A stretch of 64,000 bases of DNA from Lathyrus oleraceus. Taxonomy: Eukaryota > Streptophyta > Magnoliopsida > Fabales > Fabaceae. Below are positions 1 to 12,470 of this stretch, piece after piece; within the stretch, counting starts at the first letter, position 1, and the number at the start of each line of letters is the position of its first letter. The stretch spans positions 273,118,916 through 273,182,915 of the forward strand of contig NC_066583.1 in assembly GCF_024323335.1 (NCBI RefSeq). Reading direction: 5' to 3'. The notes beneath the pieces are model-generated. The model was not told the origin of the DNA and searched no databases. It was given only the letters and a program-made list of their open reading frames with translations. Position numbers and translations under genes: made by a program.

Positions 1-1172
1 TTCCTTCTTAAATCCTAATCCATCTTTATTTAAGGAAGGCATTTAACTTGATAAGATCAAGTCAAACTTTTCTTTACCTTGGGTAAACTTACCTAGGGTT
101 TCATGCAAATCGTTAACTTCGAGACACAAGTCTCACATGTTTCTTTTGACTTTCTAATCTTAGTTATTTCTTTATGGAATACTTTATTTATTCCTTCAAG
201 ATATCTAATCGACTCTTTGAGACCTAGTGTGCATTCTCTTAGTTTACCATTTTCATCTACTAATTAAATACTCATTATAAACAGTTGTTCATAAGATGGT
301 TTGACACCTGAAATAGTATTTGCCTCGTAGGATGTCTTTAAGAAAATTTCATCTTCTTTGTTGGAAGAAGATTCTTCCATATTTCTCCATAAAGTTGATG
401 TCCCTCCTTCTCTTCTTTGTTCGAATATGGAAGAAACTTCTTTTTATTCTTTACCACTTCTTAAACAGGAGGTTCCTTTGTTTGATGTTGAATCTTCCGA
501 AGTTCGTTCAACTACTGAGTATGTTATTTTGAAGGATTCTACCGGGATTGTATAATAGGAGTATGATGAAGTTGGTGATTCTTCGGTTTTTACTTCTTCG
601 TGTTTGAGTAAATGGACTCGTTCATTCAATTTCTCCATAATTTCCTTTCTTCTTAATTTTTCTTGAAATTCATGAAGGCTCCCATCTTTTGATTTAAGAA
701 TTAGATTAAACTTCCAATTCTTAACTCTTAGACATTGGTTAGTTACAAACATTTTAATACAACATTTAAAAGGAGTATATTTATCTTCTTTGCCTCGGGT
801 ATTCATCTCCTCTTGTTTGATACCTGGAGAAGCTCCACATATCATTTTAAGAGTGTCTCACATTTCCTTGTCAGTATTACATTAATAAACATAATAAAAT
901 TTACTATCATCTAGAGACATTATTATAAAGCTGCTAGTTTTAAAATCTATCTCAAACTTTCTCCTTTTCTCTTTGGTCGAGAGGGAATCAGGCTTATCTA
1001 CTACTTCATCATTTACTTGATGAGTAGGGATAAACGGATCATTGATTATTGTTTCCTATAATTCATGATTTCTACTTTGAAAAAAAATTCTAAACATGGC
1101 TTTCAAAATATCAAATCTACTATTATTGAAGAGTGGTGGGGTGTTTAGAAAAGATCTCTTATCCGAAGTCAT
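1..1172 (-). pseudogene. Decayed Ty1/copia gag (runs off left edge)
   Basis: Minus-strand translation from the ATG at 1172 gives a recognisable legume copia Gag. The N-terminus contains a PPLF-N-SRFD stretch like the usual 'PPLFNGxNFDYWK' start of UBN2-type Gag, then PFIPTHQVN, a LSTKEKRRKFEID segment, MSLDDSKFYYVY, and the open stretch 845-444 with IKQEEMNTRG and FVTNQCLRVKN. Lower coordinates hold the Gag tail (KFTQGKE and GLGFK-like pieces). Several stops and frameshifts interrupt it, so it is not functional. It lies directly after an LTR end and a PBS relic, as gag should. The zinc knuckle and pol would lie left of the window. Family assignment rests on motif recognition, not on a search. 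Confidence 0.75.
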
Positions 1173-1209
1173 CTTCCTCCTGAGACAACTAGTCCTTAAA
1201 TAAGAGTTA

Positions 1210-1222
1210 GGCTATAATGCCA
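1210..1222 (-). other. Primer-binding-site relic of the left copia element
   Basis: On the minus strand this reads TGGCATTATAGCC, a degraded form of the plant initiator-Met PBS TGGTATCAGAGCC. It begins two bases after the LTR end at 1225, which is the expected position. Together with the gag start 38 bp further on it fixes the element's orientation. Confidence 0.65.
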
Positions 1223-1224
1223 CT

Positions 1225-3307
1225 TGTTGGACATGTGACTTCGCACACAAGAGGATGGTGAATTATGTGGTTTAGAAAAACATGATTTTGAAAAACTTTG
1301 CAGATTAAAATCAAAGTTTAAAATTGCATTGAAAATTATTTTAACTAGATTAAGACCCGCGCGATGCGCGGTTATAAATTACATTTTATTTGTTTTTTTA
1401 TTGAATTGTAATTATGTTAAGAATTATTATTTTTTTAAAATATGATCGATACTTTTATATTACTAATAATTTATTATGAGTTATAATTGACACTTATTAA
1501 ATTATTAGTTGAAATATCAGAGTTCTTATTTTAGGCGTTACTACCTAAATTTTTATTATACTCTCTACAATCAATATAAGAAAAAAGTTGTGTAAACTTT
1601 AAATCAATTTTGACAAATTCTATATCTTTATATGTGACAAAGGCAAGAACATTGTTATTTGTCTTTAATTTATTTGTAAAACATGATATGAAGAATATAT
1701 AATAGAAAATAAAATTGAAGTTAAAAAGAAATTGTTAAATTAATATATTTTTTGTATTTGTCGGGACTTGAACCCGTGACCTCTAACGTTATGTGATTGC
1801 ATCTTTTGAGAAGTGAAGATGAAATTTGAAAGATGCCACATATGAAAAATGATTATGTGGCACAAATTATATTGAAGTGTCAACATGATAGTGCGTGCTT
1901 CAGATTTAATATATTATAATTGATAATAGATATCAAGAAGTAGAAAATTAGAATTGCAGAAAATAAAGTGTTGAGGGGAAATAGAGAACACCGAGAATTT
2001 TAGAGGTTCGGTAAAACAAAGAAAAAATCTACTCCTCTCCCCAAGAATTGATCTTGAGAGTATCTAATAAATTTGAGAGCTTTTAGTAGGTCATACTCAC
2101 GAACTCTCCTTATACAAGGAAAAATGAAGTTTAAGATTAACTTCCAACCAAACAATAAACAACATAGTGAAGCGGTGAGTCTTCCTTATAAATGGAAGAT
2201 CGAAGCAGTTAGTCTCCTTATCACCAAAATCTTGGATCGGTTAGCTTCAAGCTTATAAACAAACTTTGGGAGCTTTTAACACCAGGCTGAGCTCACAAAC
2301 CTTAAACCTTAGTTTTACCACAGACTAACCAATAACCTGAGAGATATTAATACCAGAATAATCTTGAACCTTAGCAAGATTTTAATACCAGGATAAGCTT
2401 TTACCTTAACATGGTTTTACCACGGGCTAACTTAGAACCTATGAAGGCTTTTTTCATGGGTTGAACCTTCAAACCTAAACAAAGGTTTGATCACACAATC
2501 CCCAAACCAAAGATTTTTATGGGTTTAGCTTCTAACCCAAACAAATAATCCCCAATAGGATAAAACATTCAACCAAGGTATAAATAAGAGTTCCTTGGTG
2601 AACTTACATATCTACCCTTCAAGAATTACGACTTCTCACTCACAAAAAGGACTTTCTAAAAACACTTCGGCTGAAAACTTAGTGAGAGAAAGTAAAAGAA
2701 AATTTTAGAGAGAGAGAAAGGGAGAAGTATGAAATGAAACTCGGTTCTGTATGATTTTAAATGAGGGAAGAGACCTTTATCTATAGTCTAGATGTTGGCT
2801 TAAAAAGGAAATCATTTTAAAATCATTTTATAACCTGCCAATCGATTAGAAACATGTCCCAATTGATTGGTTTCCTCCACTATAATCGATTACCAAGTTA
2901 AAAATGGAAATATAATATATATAGCCATTACCCATCATTAAGATGTGTGCTAATCAATTTGAGAGAATTTTTTAAATCTCCTAATCAATAGAGATAAAGT
3001 GTCAATCAATCGGTAAAGACAAAACTTTGCCCATATATTTCCAGGCAGCTTCCAACTCATCTGGAATGACTTCAATACATTTTTGAAATTATTTCTTTAA
3101 GAAAAATAAGTTTAAAAAATGTTTTCGTGTGTGTGTGATTTAGCCATGCACTTTTATGATAACACCCTTATGCATTATACAGTTTTCACTCAGACTAATT
3201 AAGGCAACATTTTCTTGTACCTCAAGACTTTTTCAGATACTTTCCTTCTTGTAGAACATTTCTTGAGTTTACTTGAGATGTCCATCATCGAATAGTCAAT
3301 TCCAACA
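1225..3307 (-). mobile_element. LTR of a Ty1/copia element, split by a Helitron
   Basis: On the minus strand this starts TGTTGGAATTGAC (ending at coordinate 3307) and finishes CCAACA at 1225, giving the TGTTGG...CCAACA terminal inverted repeats of an LTR. A PBS relic and copia gag follow in the correct order. Without the 586-bp Helitron inside it the LTR would be about 1.5 kb. It contains no coding sequence that I recognise. It can be read as the 5' LTR of the gag fragment to its left. It may also have served as the 3' LTR of the copia remnant to its right, and I cannot decide between these. Confidence 0.65.
1345..1930 (-). mobile_element. Non-autonomous Helitron, 586 bp
   Basis: Read on the minus strand the element begins TCTATTATCAATTATAAT and ends CTAG. 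The end is preceded by a GC-rich hairpin (CCGCGC-ATC-GCGCGG, plus-strand 1357-1371) lying 8 nt before CTAG. It is flanked by A at the 5' side and T at the 3' side, the AT target usual for Helitrons, with no target duplication. No Rep/helicase coding capacity is present, so it depends on an autonomous partner. Inside, on the minus strand near 1760-1780, a GGTTCAAGTCC stretch matches a pol III B box. The termini fit plant Helitron rules closely; the family is not identified. Confidence 0.8.
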
Positions 3308-3424
3308 AGCCCTAATTATTTGGTTTTCATCTTTAACCGCTTAACTGCTTATGCTTGACTTGTTATTATGAGTTGTCATTATCAAAAGTACAATATGCGT
3401 CCTTGTTAAAAGCATATCACCTGC

Positions 3425-4060
3425 AAAACAAGGTTCCACAAACCTGATGTGAAAGACTATAGAATTTTATTAATAGTATGAACAAACAATAACAAATGCT
3501 TCACCTTAAAACTCAATGAGAACCAAAGCAGAGAACTAAAGGGAACATACAATCTCAACAATGTGATAGTGTTTCTTTAAGAAACTTTATTCTGTTGAAG
3601 AATATATGAACAAGATGTCTGGTGAATATTACCATCATATTCAAGTAACTTGGAGAACTTATTGGAGATATATTCACCACCTAAATCACAACTGAAACAC
3701 TTTATAACAACATTAAGTTGAGTCTTAACCATCTCATGAAACATATGTTAAATGTCAAAAAATTCATAACTGTTTTTATAAGGTAAACCTAACAATAACA
3801 AGTACAATCATCGATAAATGAACATAATATCTAAATCCGCATTTGGTAGGAATCTCTGATGGACCTCATACATTGAATACTGCATATGAAATATAAACAC
3901 TTTTATTAAAAGAGAAAGCTAAGAATTTAGGGAGTTTACAACCACAATAGTCATAGATGTCACTAGTTTGTAACTTTCCTAAATCTCAAATAGAAGTTGA
4001 GTACTTTAATCTAGAAGTAGATACATTTTGAATAGCTTCAGAAAAAAAAACTTTTACGGT
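3425..4060 (-). pseudogene. Ty1/copia integrase remnant
   Basis: Minus-strand translation shows, in order, a C-x2-C-like LGK segment (about 3980-4010), a degraded WGPS region, then IKCFSCDLGGEY followed by FSKLLEYDGNIHQTS (3611-3710). That is the second-Asp region of copia integrases. Next comes an LQQNKVS-stop-RN stretch where the catalytic Glu codon is now a stop, and a WGEA-like tail near 3450-3490. Many frameshifts and stops make it dead. Reverse transcriptase and RNase H do not follow; the sequence passes into an LTR at 3307. The protease and zinc-knuckle remnant at 5056-5490 probably belongs to the same element. Confidence 0.75.
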
Positions 4061-5055
4061 AATAAGTAATATGAGTAAGTTATAAATATTTTAATTTCAG
4101 CTAATACTAATATTTGCAGTATGTCAACAACATTAATATTGCCTCCTAAAATTGAGCTAATTAAAGGTGAAACACTTACCAAAATGTTAATAACAACAAC
4201 GATGTTGGTGAGAGGCCAAATACGAGAAAGAAGAAATTGTCGAAGAAATCAATGAACCTTTATTTGGATCTGAAAAGTAACATAGGGTTTGAATAGGTCT
4301 AGCAATACAACCAAAAACTAACCAAAGAAGGTTCCATAATGATCCATATGCTATGTTAGATGACTTTGTTGAGGAAGAAGAATCACCTTCTGATATAATG
4401 CAGTCGACAAAAGATGAAGTTTTCAACCCGAGTTCGAAAAAACAATCTAAATTATGCGTTTCAAGTCTAATGTTGTTGAAAATGAAAAAGAGAAGAGGGT
4501 AATGGGTGAGATGAAAGTGACTGGTGGTAGTATGATTTATGTATTTCTCATCATTATCTCTATTGATAAAGATAATTTGTTACAAGTTTCGATGTTTCTA
4601 GTAGACTTGAGAAGAGATTTTTTTATTTTGATTGATAATATTGTTTTTATTAATTTAGTAGAAATATCTAAAATATTGATTTTCAAAAAACACTATTTTT
4701 AAAATAACATTTTTTCAAAAAAATGCAAACAAACTTTTCTTATTTTATATATTTTTTCCAACACTATGTAAGAGCACTTTTGTAAAAGCGCTATTATATG
4801 AATCATTATATAGCTCAATTAAAAATGCTATATGAAATTTTTGACTGATATATTTAGTAGTGCTTTACTAAAAAAACGTTATTAAATTGATACTATTATA
4901 AGATACATTTTTAGCGGTGAAATAAAAATAGAAAAACATAATTCAAACGGAAAGAGCTCATAAATCAATAGTGAAGTAAAAGTTCAAGGTTGAGTGTCTC
5001 ATACTCTTACCTTGTCAAAAATATAAAGTCTCTCTTGTTTATGAGATGTTTCAAT
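4061..5055. other. Unassigned sequence between two copia remnants
   Basis: About 1 kb separates the protease and integrase remnants, more than the few hundred bases usual in copia elements, so an insertion is likely. Around 4740-4930 there are AGCGCT/AAAGCGCT-type short repeats reminiscent of subterminal repeats of CACTA-type DNA transposons, but I cannot define ends or a target duplication. An acidic plus-strand fragment near 4200-4450 is not recognised. No confident gene is seen. Confidence 0.3.
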
Positions 5056-5490
5056 TTACTTTCCGAAATGTGGATCTTGCACAGGACAAGAAGTAAAAGA
5101 AAATATAACGGAATAACCGGAATCACACAATTGACTAACATAATTAAGACTCAAAGTATGGTTAGGAATATAATAAACATTAGAAAAATATCGATTAGTT
5201 GTTGAAACAGAACCCATGCTTGCTAATGGCATGCGAGTGTTATCAACAATCATATATGACATAGATGACTCATAATTTAAAAACACAAATAATTTATCAT
5301 CATATAACATATCGTGTGAAGATCTAGTGTCAAAGATCCTTATGGAATGAGACATATCTAACAAACTAGAATAGTTCAAACCTTTTAAAGATAAGGTAGA
5401 TATGGCATGTGACTGAGTGGCAAGAGTATTTTGGAGTTGCTATGCAATATCCAATATTTGAGAAGTGGTCTTACATGAGTATACATGGCC
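5056..5490 (-). pseudogene. Ty1/copia zinc knuckle and protease remnant
   Basis: The minus-strand stretch from 5379 to 5056 is open and reads as copia protease. A DTRSSHDM segment takes the place of the usual DSGASxHM active site (the Gly is lost), followed by SYMIVDNTRMPLASMGSVS and the hydrophobic YYIPNHTLSL and VSQLCDSGY motifs that come before the GAG-pre-integrase domain. Just upstream (about 5440-5490, minus) a YYGHVYSC piece is the remainder of a CCHC zinc knuckle. A stop separates the two. Its similarity to the integrase remnant at lower coordinates suggests one element read right to left. Confidence 0.7.
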
Positions 5491-5688
5491 ATAATAAAAA
5501 TTAATGGTAGTAGGAGTCACAACAATAACAACATTGGATAATTAATTATTAAAATTATTCTTATTTACTCTTAACAACTTGAGACACCGTAACTATCTTT
5601 CTTGAAAAAAATTAGTTATAGTACTCATCAAATACTTCAAAACACAAACAAGTTTAAACATAAAGAACCAAGAGAATTACTATCAATT

Positions 5689-5915
<227 letters not shown>

Positions 5916-5921
5916 AATTGA

Positions 5922-6072
5922 AATACACTGACAGTATAAAAAGATTTTATACGGTCAGTTAATCCTATACGTTGGATATTAAAATAAGTTTGACTTTTAT
6001 TTTAAAAATTTACAAAGTAATGCAAACGAGTGATGATGATGAATCGACAGTGTAAATTTTTTTACAGTGACA

Positions 6073-6076
<4 letters not shown>
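5922..6076. mobile_element. MITE-like element with imperfect terminal inverted repeats
   Basis: The left end (about 5923-5958, ATACACTGACAGTATAAAAA) and the reverse complement of the right end (about 6046-6076, ATATACTGTCACTGTAAAAA) match over roughly 30 bp with a few mismatches. The core is about 155 bp and non-coding. TACACTGACAGTGTAAAA-type termini are common in small legume DNA transposons. Both flanks are microsatellite, so a target duplication cannot be read. Confidence 0.55.

Positions 6077-6161
<85 letters not shown>
6073..6161. repeat. (AT)n microsatellite, about 89 bp
   Basis: An uninterrupted AT run immediately follows the right terminus of the MITE-like element. Confidence 0.95.
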
Positions 6162-6164
<3 letters not shown>

Positions 6165-6389
6165 CATCACTCATTGTAACGAAAAAAGTAATTAATTGTT
6201 GGAGCTGAGATTCAAACCCTGTCGCTCCATGAATGTATAACCACGGTTAATTGTTTTGGTCGTAATACAATGTCATTTCGTAAATATAAAAAAACAAAAC
6301 GCATCGAAAAACGAGGTTGTTCTTTTTTCCCGTAAATATAACAACCTTGTATTCGACATTATTATACATTATCCAATTCTAATACTGCG

Positions 6390-6834
6390 AAAACCTTTTT
6401 CATAAGTCTAAATAAATAGTATAAATAATATTAGGATTAATCTTGATATAGTTTATCATATGTATAAATTAGAAAATTAAGATAATAAGCTAGTTATGGT
6501 AGAAGTCTTAGACAAGAGAATATGCTTACATAAGCAAGAGTCTTGCAATGACCACACCTAAATACAATAATGAATTTGTCAAGAAAATAAGATTCAAAAA
6601 TATTGAAAATGAAAACATTTTCATAAGTCTAAATAAATAGTATAAACACTATTAGGATAAACTTTGATATAGTTTATCATAAGTATAAATTAACAAATTA
6701 AGATTATAAGCTAGCTATGGTAGAAGTCTTAGACAAGAGAATATTCTTACATAAGCAAGAGTCTTGCAATGACAACACTTAAATACAATAATGAATTTGT
6801 CAAGAAAATAAGATTCAAAAATATTGAAAATGAA
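6390..6834. repeat. 221-bp tandem duplication, two copies
   Basis: The block starting near 6400 (TCATAAGTCTAAATAAATAG) recurs at 6621, and the end TATTGAAAATGAAAA at 6601 recurs at 6822, both offset by 221 bp. The copies differ at scattered bases, so the duplication is not very recent. No coding potential is seen. Confidence 0.9.
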
Positions 6835-8062
6835 AAAAGATCACCATATCATAAAGTTGCAGAAGATCACATTAATCTATACATAAAATTTTACTAGAAT
6901 ATCTTTTGTTTCATCTAAAACAACCTTATCAAAGTTATCTGGGGAAAAAACCTACCACACTAGATGGAAGATAAAGTATCTTCACGTTAGTACATCCATT
7001 AACAATATATTTTATACTAATGATAACATATCAAATATCGGCGCTAACGAAATGAAGTTTAAAAACATTCAAAATGATATGAAGAACATAATAGATGACT
7101 AACTATCAAGACAATATATACTATAATAGTGAAGATCTATAAGACATGAATAAAATTGAAAAACAACATGTGGTGTGGTTAGATTATACTGCTAAGTATT
7201 CATAACATTACTGAAAATTGTGAAAGCAAATAATTGCTAAAAATGTGTATGAAATGAAGAAATTAACAAAACCATTTTATCCTAAAGATTAGTGAAAATG
7301 AATACGAGAATCTTCTATACAGTTCATATAAATACCTCATTCCATGTTTACAAAATCAACAAGAGCTTCGGTGGTATGCGCGCCTTCAACATCATACACG
7401 ACACAAATATCGTACACGACATTGACATGTCAACAATGATAATAATTAAAAAAATTAAATAAATTAAATAAATTAAACGTAATCACATGTGTCACTGACT
7501 ATCCAGGACGGACCCAATCAATCTGAAAACCATGTTTTAATTTAAAAAACAGGTCTAAATTAAAAAATATTATTTTAATAATTAAAAATAAATATAATTT
7601 TAATCATTAAAAATAATGTATTAAAGTTAGAATTATATATTAATCAAATGAAGCAAAAAAAGAAAAGAAACTCAAAGTATTGTTTAAATTATTAAAAAAA
7701 ATATTTCATACAATTTAAAATTTTTAATAAATTAAAAAGACTATTTTTTAAAATATTTTTTAAGCAAATTCATCCTTTATTTTTTAATATCTCCAAAAAA
7801 TGATTAAACAATTCATATATAAAATTTAAAATTTAAAAATAAGAGACATTAACGATTATAAAATAAAAATAATCAAAGATTAAAAAATGAAAGCCAAAAC
7901 ATTAAATCATGAATTTTCACTGTACTTAAAAATCAATCATCAATCGGTTCCAATGACAAAATCATATTTATTTTTTATTTTATAATTTATTTAATTAATA
8001 TATTTTGTTTTTTTTAAAATAAAATGAGACCCTCTTGAACTAAATAGCATTTTGCCACCGGA

Positions 8063-8137
<75 letters not shown>

Positions 8138-9404
8138 TTATCGGTTTCTCATTTCAAAAAATTTAGATGGCGGAATAAAAGTGGTTAAGTTAAATTCTGG
8201 AAATTCATGTCATTTTCTGATGCCGTTTAATAAATATATGCATGTTTTGACATTGAATTCTATAGACAGGTGACAGGTCAAGCTCAAACGCGCTACCAAA
8301 CATTTCCAGCAATTCATATTGGCATTGATTAACTACATTGATTTAAATAGTTTTAGGAGAATGCTAAATATATTTTATCTAGTTCCCACAAATATATACT
8401 ATATTTTTCTTTTCTTCATATTTTTAATTTACTTTTAAATTCTCTAATATAAATATTAAATATATGATAGCGTCGGATTCAATTAAGTTCTTCACCAATG
8501 AATCATAAAATAATACTATTAAATTTAATTAATGGTCTGAATTCATTAGAAATAAAAATTTGAATATTTGTGTATCCCACACAAAATCTTATCTCACTTG
8601 TCTCTTTACAAGCAATGGTGGAAAAGTTTTTTTTTCTGAACAATAATCACCCATCACTAATGTTATATTGTAAATTAAAGACAAATTTAATGTGATTTGG
8701 ATTCAAATCTTTGTTAATTATTCTCTCAAGTTGTTCCTTCAAAGTTTTAAACTTGTGATTTTATTACAAAAGAACAATTTCAGAAAACTTTCAATGGAGG
8801 TTACTACTTAACAAATATTCTTTTTTGTTTTATTTAAATGTAGCATTAAGTAGGAAAGTAAGATAAAAATCTTGCAATGAAGGTGAGTTAATCACAACAC
8901 AAAATATGGTGTCTTAGAAATTGACTTTTCTGGATTGGAATTAGATATGTTTCTTACCATTTTAAATTTTGTTTGTGTTTAAGGATAGTACATATATTTT
9001 TCTCCAAGTAGTATTGAGAATTTAATTTAAGATTGAAACAGAAAAAACTAACATTGAATTGTAGTTTGATACAATTTTAGGTGTTGATTTTTTAGTTTTT
9101 GAAATAACTTTGTTTTTTGATTTAAAAAATCGATTCAATTTAAATCAAATAAAACAAAAACAAAATAGTTGAGTCATTGTCTTCATTCAATATCATCATG
9201 GTATGGACATTGTTACTTACGCTAATTAATACACATATGATTTTCTTTATCTTTTTTTAATCTCAAACGTCATATTGATTAAAGAGACGCCAAATGAGTC
9301 AAACAAACAAAGGGATCCTCCTATGATCAATTCAAGTTCTAAAATCGAAGAATTTGCCTACTCCTACCATTTGATGGGCATCCACATTACAAAGTCTACT
9401 TACA
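6835..9404. other. AT-rich non-coding DNA
   Basis: I see no gene, LTR or clear transposon end in this stretch. It is very AT-rich, with an oligo-A/T zone at 7440-8030 and an AT microsatellite at 8066-8136. A segment near 7500-8060, bounded by GGACGGACCCA and GACCCTCTTGAACTAAATAGC, looks like degenerate DNA-transposon sequence, but its ends cannot be fixed. Confidence 0.5.
8066..8136. repeat. (TA)n microsatellite, about 71 bp
   Basis: An uninterrupted TA run. It makes a spurious repetitive Tyr-Ile reading frame on the plus strand that should not be annotated as a gene. Confidence 0.95.
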
Positions 9405-11305
9405 TACATAAGGGGTTGCAGCTTTGAATTCTCAAACCCACGATCTTACAATCATTAACAATTGGGTCCAGGGCAGCAGAAAAGCTAGAGTCATTGATGA
9501 TATAATCAACAATAATTAAAGCATCAAACTGCATAATAAAATTATCTAGCTTTAGTTCATTAGCCAGTTAAAGAGCCCATATAACGGCCAAGACTTCAGT
9601 CATAATGGCATCAACATGGCTAGAGATGCGTGTGGAGGCGGTAATGGAGATATTAGCATTAGGTTCTTCAATAACACATCCCGGAGACACCATTCCTTCA
9701 CTAAAATAACCAGCATCAATTTGGATAATCCAGGAGTTGCTAGCAGGAAACACATTCACCATTGTAGCCTCCTTTTGCATACCAATCATGGTCACCTTTT
9801 TGAACTCCACTATAGTGTCTCATATCTCCTGGGAAAATGCTCGAGGGTCTGGATTCTCCTGCTTGAAGATCACTTTATTCCTTGTTTGCCATATTTTCCA
9901 CAGTCCCGTACACACCGGTTGGCCTAGGTAGTTATCTCTTCTCTTGAGAGAATCGGGCATCCAATCAAACACAATACTGCAAATTTGGAAAACATACTCC
10001 CAGAGGAGGGGAGAGAAAAACTCTCTTGGAGAAGTCGCAATTCAGAAAGAGATGAACAAAATTTTCTGGAGAGAGTTGACATCTAACCTGATACCTTTCT
10101 TGCTAAGGTTGCATTTTGTTGGGAGGGTGTATTTGGATAGCCTCCATGTATGAAAATTCACACGCTCACGGACATGAGCTTTCCACAAACTCTTCCATAC
10201 TGCAAGATCCAATCTTGTTGATAGGCCATGTCTGCTTCTATTATTGAGGTTCCCTAGCAAGTGATAAGTTGTTTTGATATAGTATTCTACATCCTTTTCA
10301 AAATGCCAAATCAATTTGTCATCTGGAAACCTAGTAGAAAGAGGGATGTTGGCTATGTGCACGACTTCGCTAGCATCAAAATTGGCCTTGAGAGCTTCCA
10401 TGTTCCACCTTCCAAGATCAAAGTCAATCAAATTACAGACCCTGGCCTCAGGATCCAGACCTCTGTTTGGACCAATAAGTTTAAATCCCAGAATTGTTGG
10501 GATCCAGTTATCCTTCAAAACTTTAACACTTTCCCCTTACCTATTTTCCATCTAGTTCCTTTGGTGACAACCTCTTTTGCATTGAGGATGCTGCTCCAGG
10601 AATAACCAGGCTTGAAGCCCAAGGAAGCCTTTAAAATTTGACTCTTAGGGTAATACCTACCTTTGAAAAACCTTTCAAAAAGGGAGCTATCACCTTGCAT
10701 TAGTTTCCAGAATTATTTCTCCAATAGGTTGGTGTTGAAATCCCCGATTCCTTGGAATCCCTGCCACCTCCCCTTTAGCATGTGACATTCTTTCCCAACT
10801 CATCCAATGAATCTTCCTCTCCCTGTTTTTTGACCCCCACCAAAATGTTTCCAGCATCGACTCAATTTCTTTACAACATTGGTCAGGAATCTTGTAGCAA
10901 CTCATTATATATGTAGGGATTGATTGAGCAATTGCTTTGATAAAGACATTTTTTAGCTCTAAAAAGGAATCATTCCTTCCAACCTTTGACTTTCTTGCAA
11001 ACTCTATCAATGACTAATTTTAAAATTCTTTCTTCAATCTACCAAAAACCACAGGGAGGCCAAGATACTTTGAGTGTCTGATAACTGTTTTGAAACCTAG
11101 CCTGTTGCAAATTATTTCTTTTGAGGCCTCACCCACATTGCCACTAAAAGAAACTTGAGACTTTTCAATATTCACCACCTGCCCATAAGGTTTTTGGTAA
11201 CTTGAGAGAACTTTCATAATTCAATCAGATTCAGCTGCATTTGCTCGAGTAAAAAGCAAGCTATCATCTTCAAAAAAAGAGAGGTAGGAGATGATATGGG
11301 CTTTC
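9405..11305 (-). pseudogene. LINE (non-LTR) reverse transcriptase 3' half with RNase H domain
   Basis: Reading right to left: an RT box SFFEDDSLLFTRA at the right edge (about 11240-11290) is the FADDSLLF catalytic box of plant L1-type RTs with Ala changed to Glu. Next come KYLGLPVVFGRLKKE (about 11040-11090), IKAIAQSIPTYIMSC and FWWGSKNRERKIHW (10800-10960), a TRWKIGKGKVLKF block (about 10520-10560), and a zf-RVT-like region with AVWKSLWKAHVRERVNFHTWR (10090-10180). The last part is an RNase H domain with IQIDAGYFSEG, AIMTEVLAVIWAL and a GLRIQSCN tail (9810-9405). Frameshifts and stops separate the pieces. The 5' half is absent because the Athila-type element inserted at 11306; it should continue beyond that element's other end, outside this window. 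Confidence 0.85.
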
Positions 11306-12104
11306 TGATCGGTTGTATTCGCAAGTGCACGAATCACGTCAAAGTAATATAAAAGAATATCGATCCCACAGAGACCAAATCGTCAATCTATCGATTACTA
11401 TCGTTATGATGTTTATCTAAGGTGGTATAAAAGATATATTGGTATTGTAAAATAACAGTAAATAATAAATGCAGTGCAAATAAAGACAGGTTTGAATGTA
11501 TATCATGTCAGTTAAGTGATGTTTCGATTGTCTAAATAGAACTACTTATGAGACAATATTTTCTACTCTTGAAAAGAATCCATTTAACAGGAACTGTCGC
11601 TTTCGCGTATTCAGAACCGAGTTTACCCTTAAATTAAGGCCTTTTATTGTTACTTATAAAAGGTGCGCAGAACGCTAAAGTAGTAAACTTATTTTTAAGA
11701 AATAAGACTCGTAAACTTAGTTGAAAAGTGAATTTTATTTGGAAAGTTTTACCCAAGGAGTTTTCTGATTTTACTATCAACGCATCCGAAAATAATTTCA
11801 AAAATAGTTTTTCCTTAAAGTGATAAAAAATCCTAGTTAACTAAGCCAGGGTGCTTTCGCACTCCTTGAATAGTTAAAACTAACCAAGTTTGTTTCAGAA
11901 AACTCAAGTTAAAAATCAAAACAACCTTTAAAGTATTTCTACAGACTCAATGTATGAAACATCTCTTTAACCGTGATCCTTACATTCTAACCTTTAAAAG
12001 ATTTAGCCAGACATGGTAATACCAACAAACACAACGATATTGATCATGATGAAAAGTTGTTTTAGAATGTGAGGCGTAAAGGACGAGCAAAGCGTGTAAA
12101 AATA

Positions 12105-12235
12105 AAGCGTGGACAGAAAGTAAATAAAGTAAAGCGTAGACATAAAGTAAATAAAGTAAAGCGTAGATAGAAAGTAAATAAAGTAAAGCGTAGATAGAAA
12201 GTAAATAAAGTAAAGCGAGACAAGTAAATAAATAA
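12105..12235. repeat. 27-bp tandem repeat inside Athila LTR
   Basis: About four copies of a unit like GTAAATAAAGTAAAGCGTAG followed by ATAGAAA, with the last copy degenerate. It lies between the TATA box and the LTR end, so in R/U5. It produces spurious repetitive minus-strand reading frames. Confidence 0.85.
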
Positions 12236-12460
12236 AAGCGATAAAATAAGAACCTGCTCCAAACAGAGGCTTTAAATCTGGTACAAGGAAAATAAACCTC
12301 CGCCTCTGAAGATAAAGACGACAGCAACTCGAAGTGACCCAACTCAATCTCACTAAGGTGCGATAACCCCCCGATGTGACGGATTACCGCTTTACAAATG
12401 ATAAATATAGTCTTAGTGTTATAAACTAAGTTGGATGATTTGAAAACGAAATGGAACGAA

Positions 12461-12470
12461 CTATTTATAG
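12461..12470 (-). promoter_or_regulatory. TATA box of the Athila LTR
   Basis: CTATAAATAG on the minus strand, with GC-rich palindromic motifs 70-200 bp upstream (12541-12663). Position and context fit the LTR core promoter; there is no expression evidence. Confidence 0.6.

Noticed and set aside
1755..1790. Possible tRNA gene (B-box match)
   Set aside because: No cloverleaf or matching A box found; it is inside a Helitron.
4187..4426. Possible small gene at 4187-4426 or its plus-strand counterpart
   Set aside because: Frame interrupted, no recognised domain, surrounded by decayed transposon DNA.
6205..6235. Another tRNA-like B-box stretch (minus strand GGTTTGAATCTCAGC)
   Set aside because: Imperfect B box and no tRNA fold around it.
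12062..12353. Three overlapping minus-strand frames of 66-120 codons in the Athila LTR
   Set aside because: Produced by the 27-bp tandem repeat; no start context or motif.
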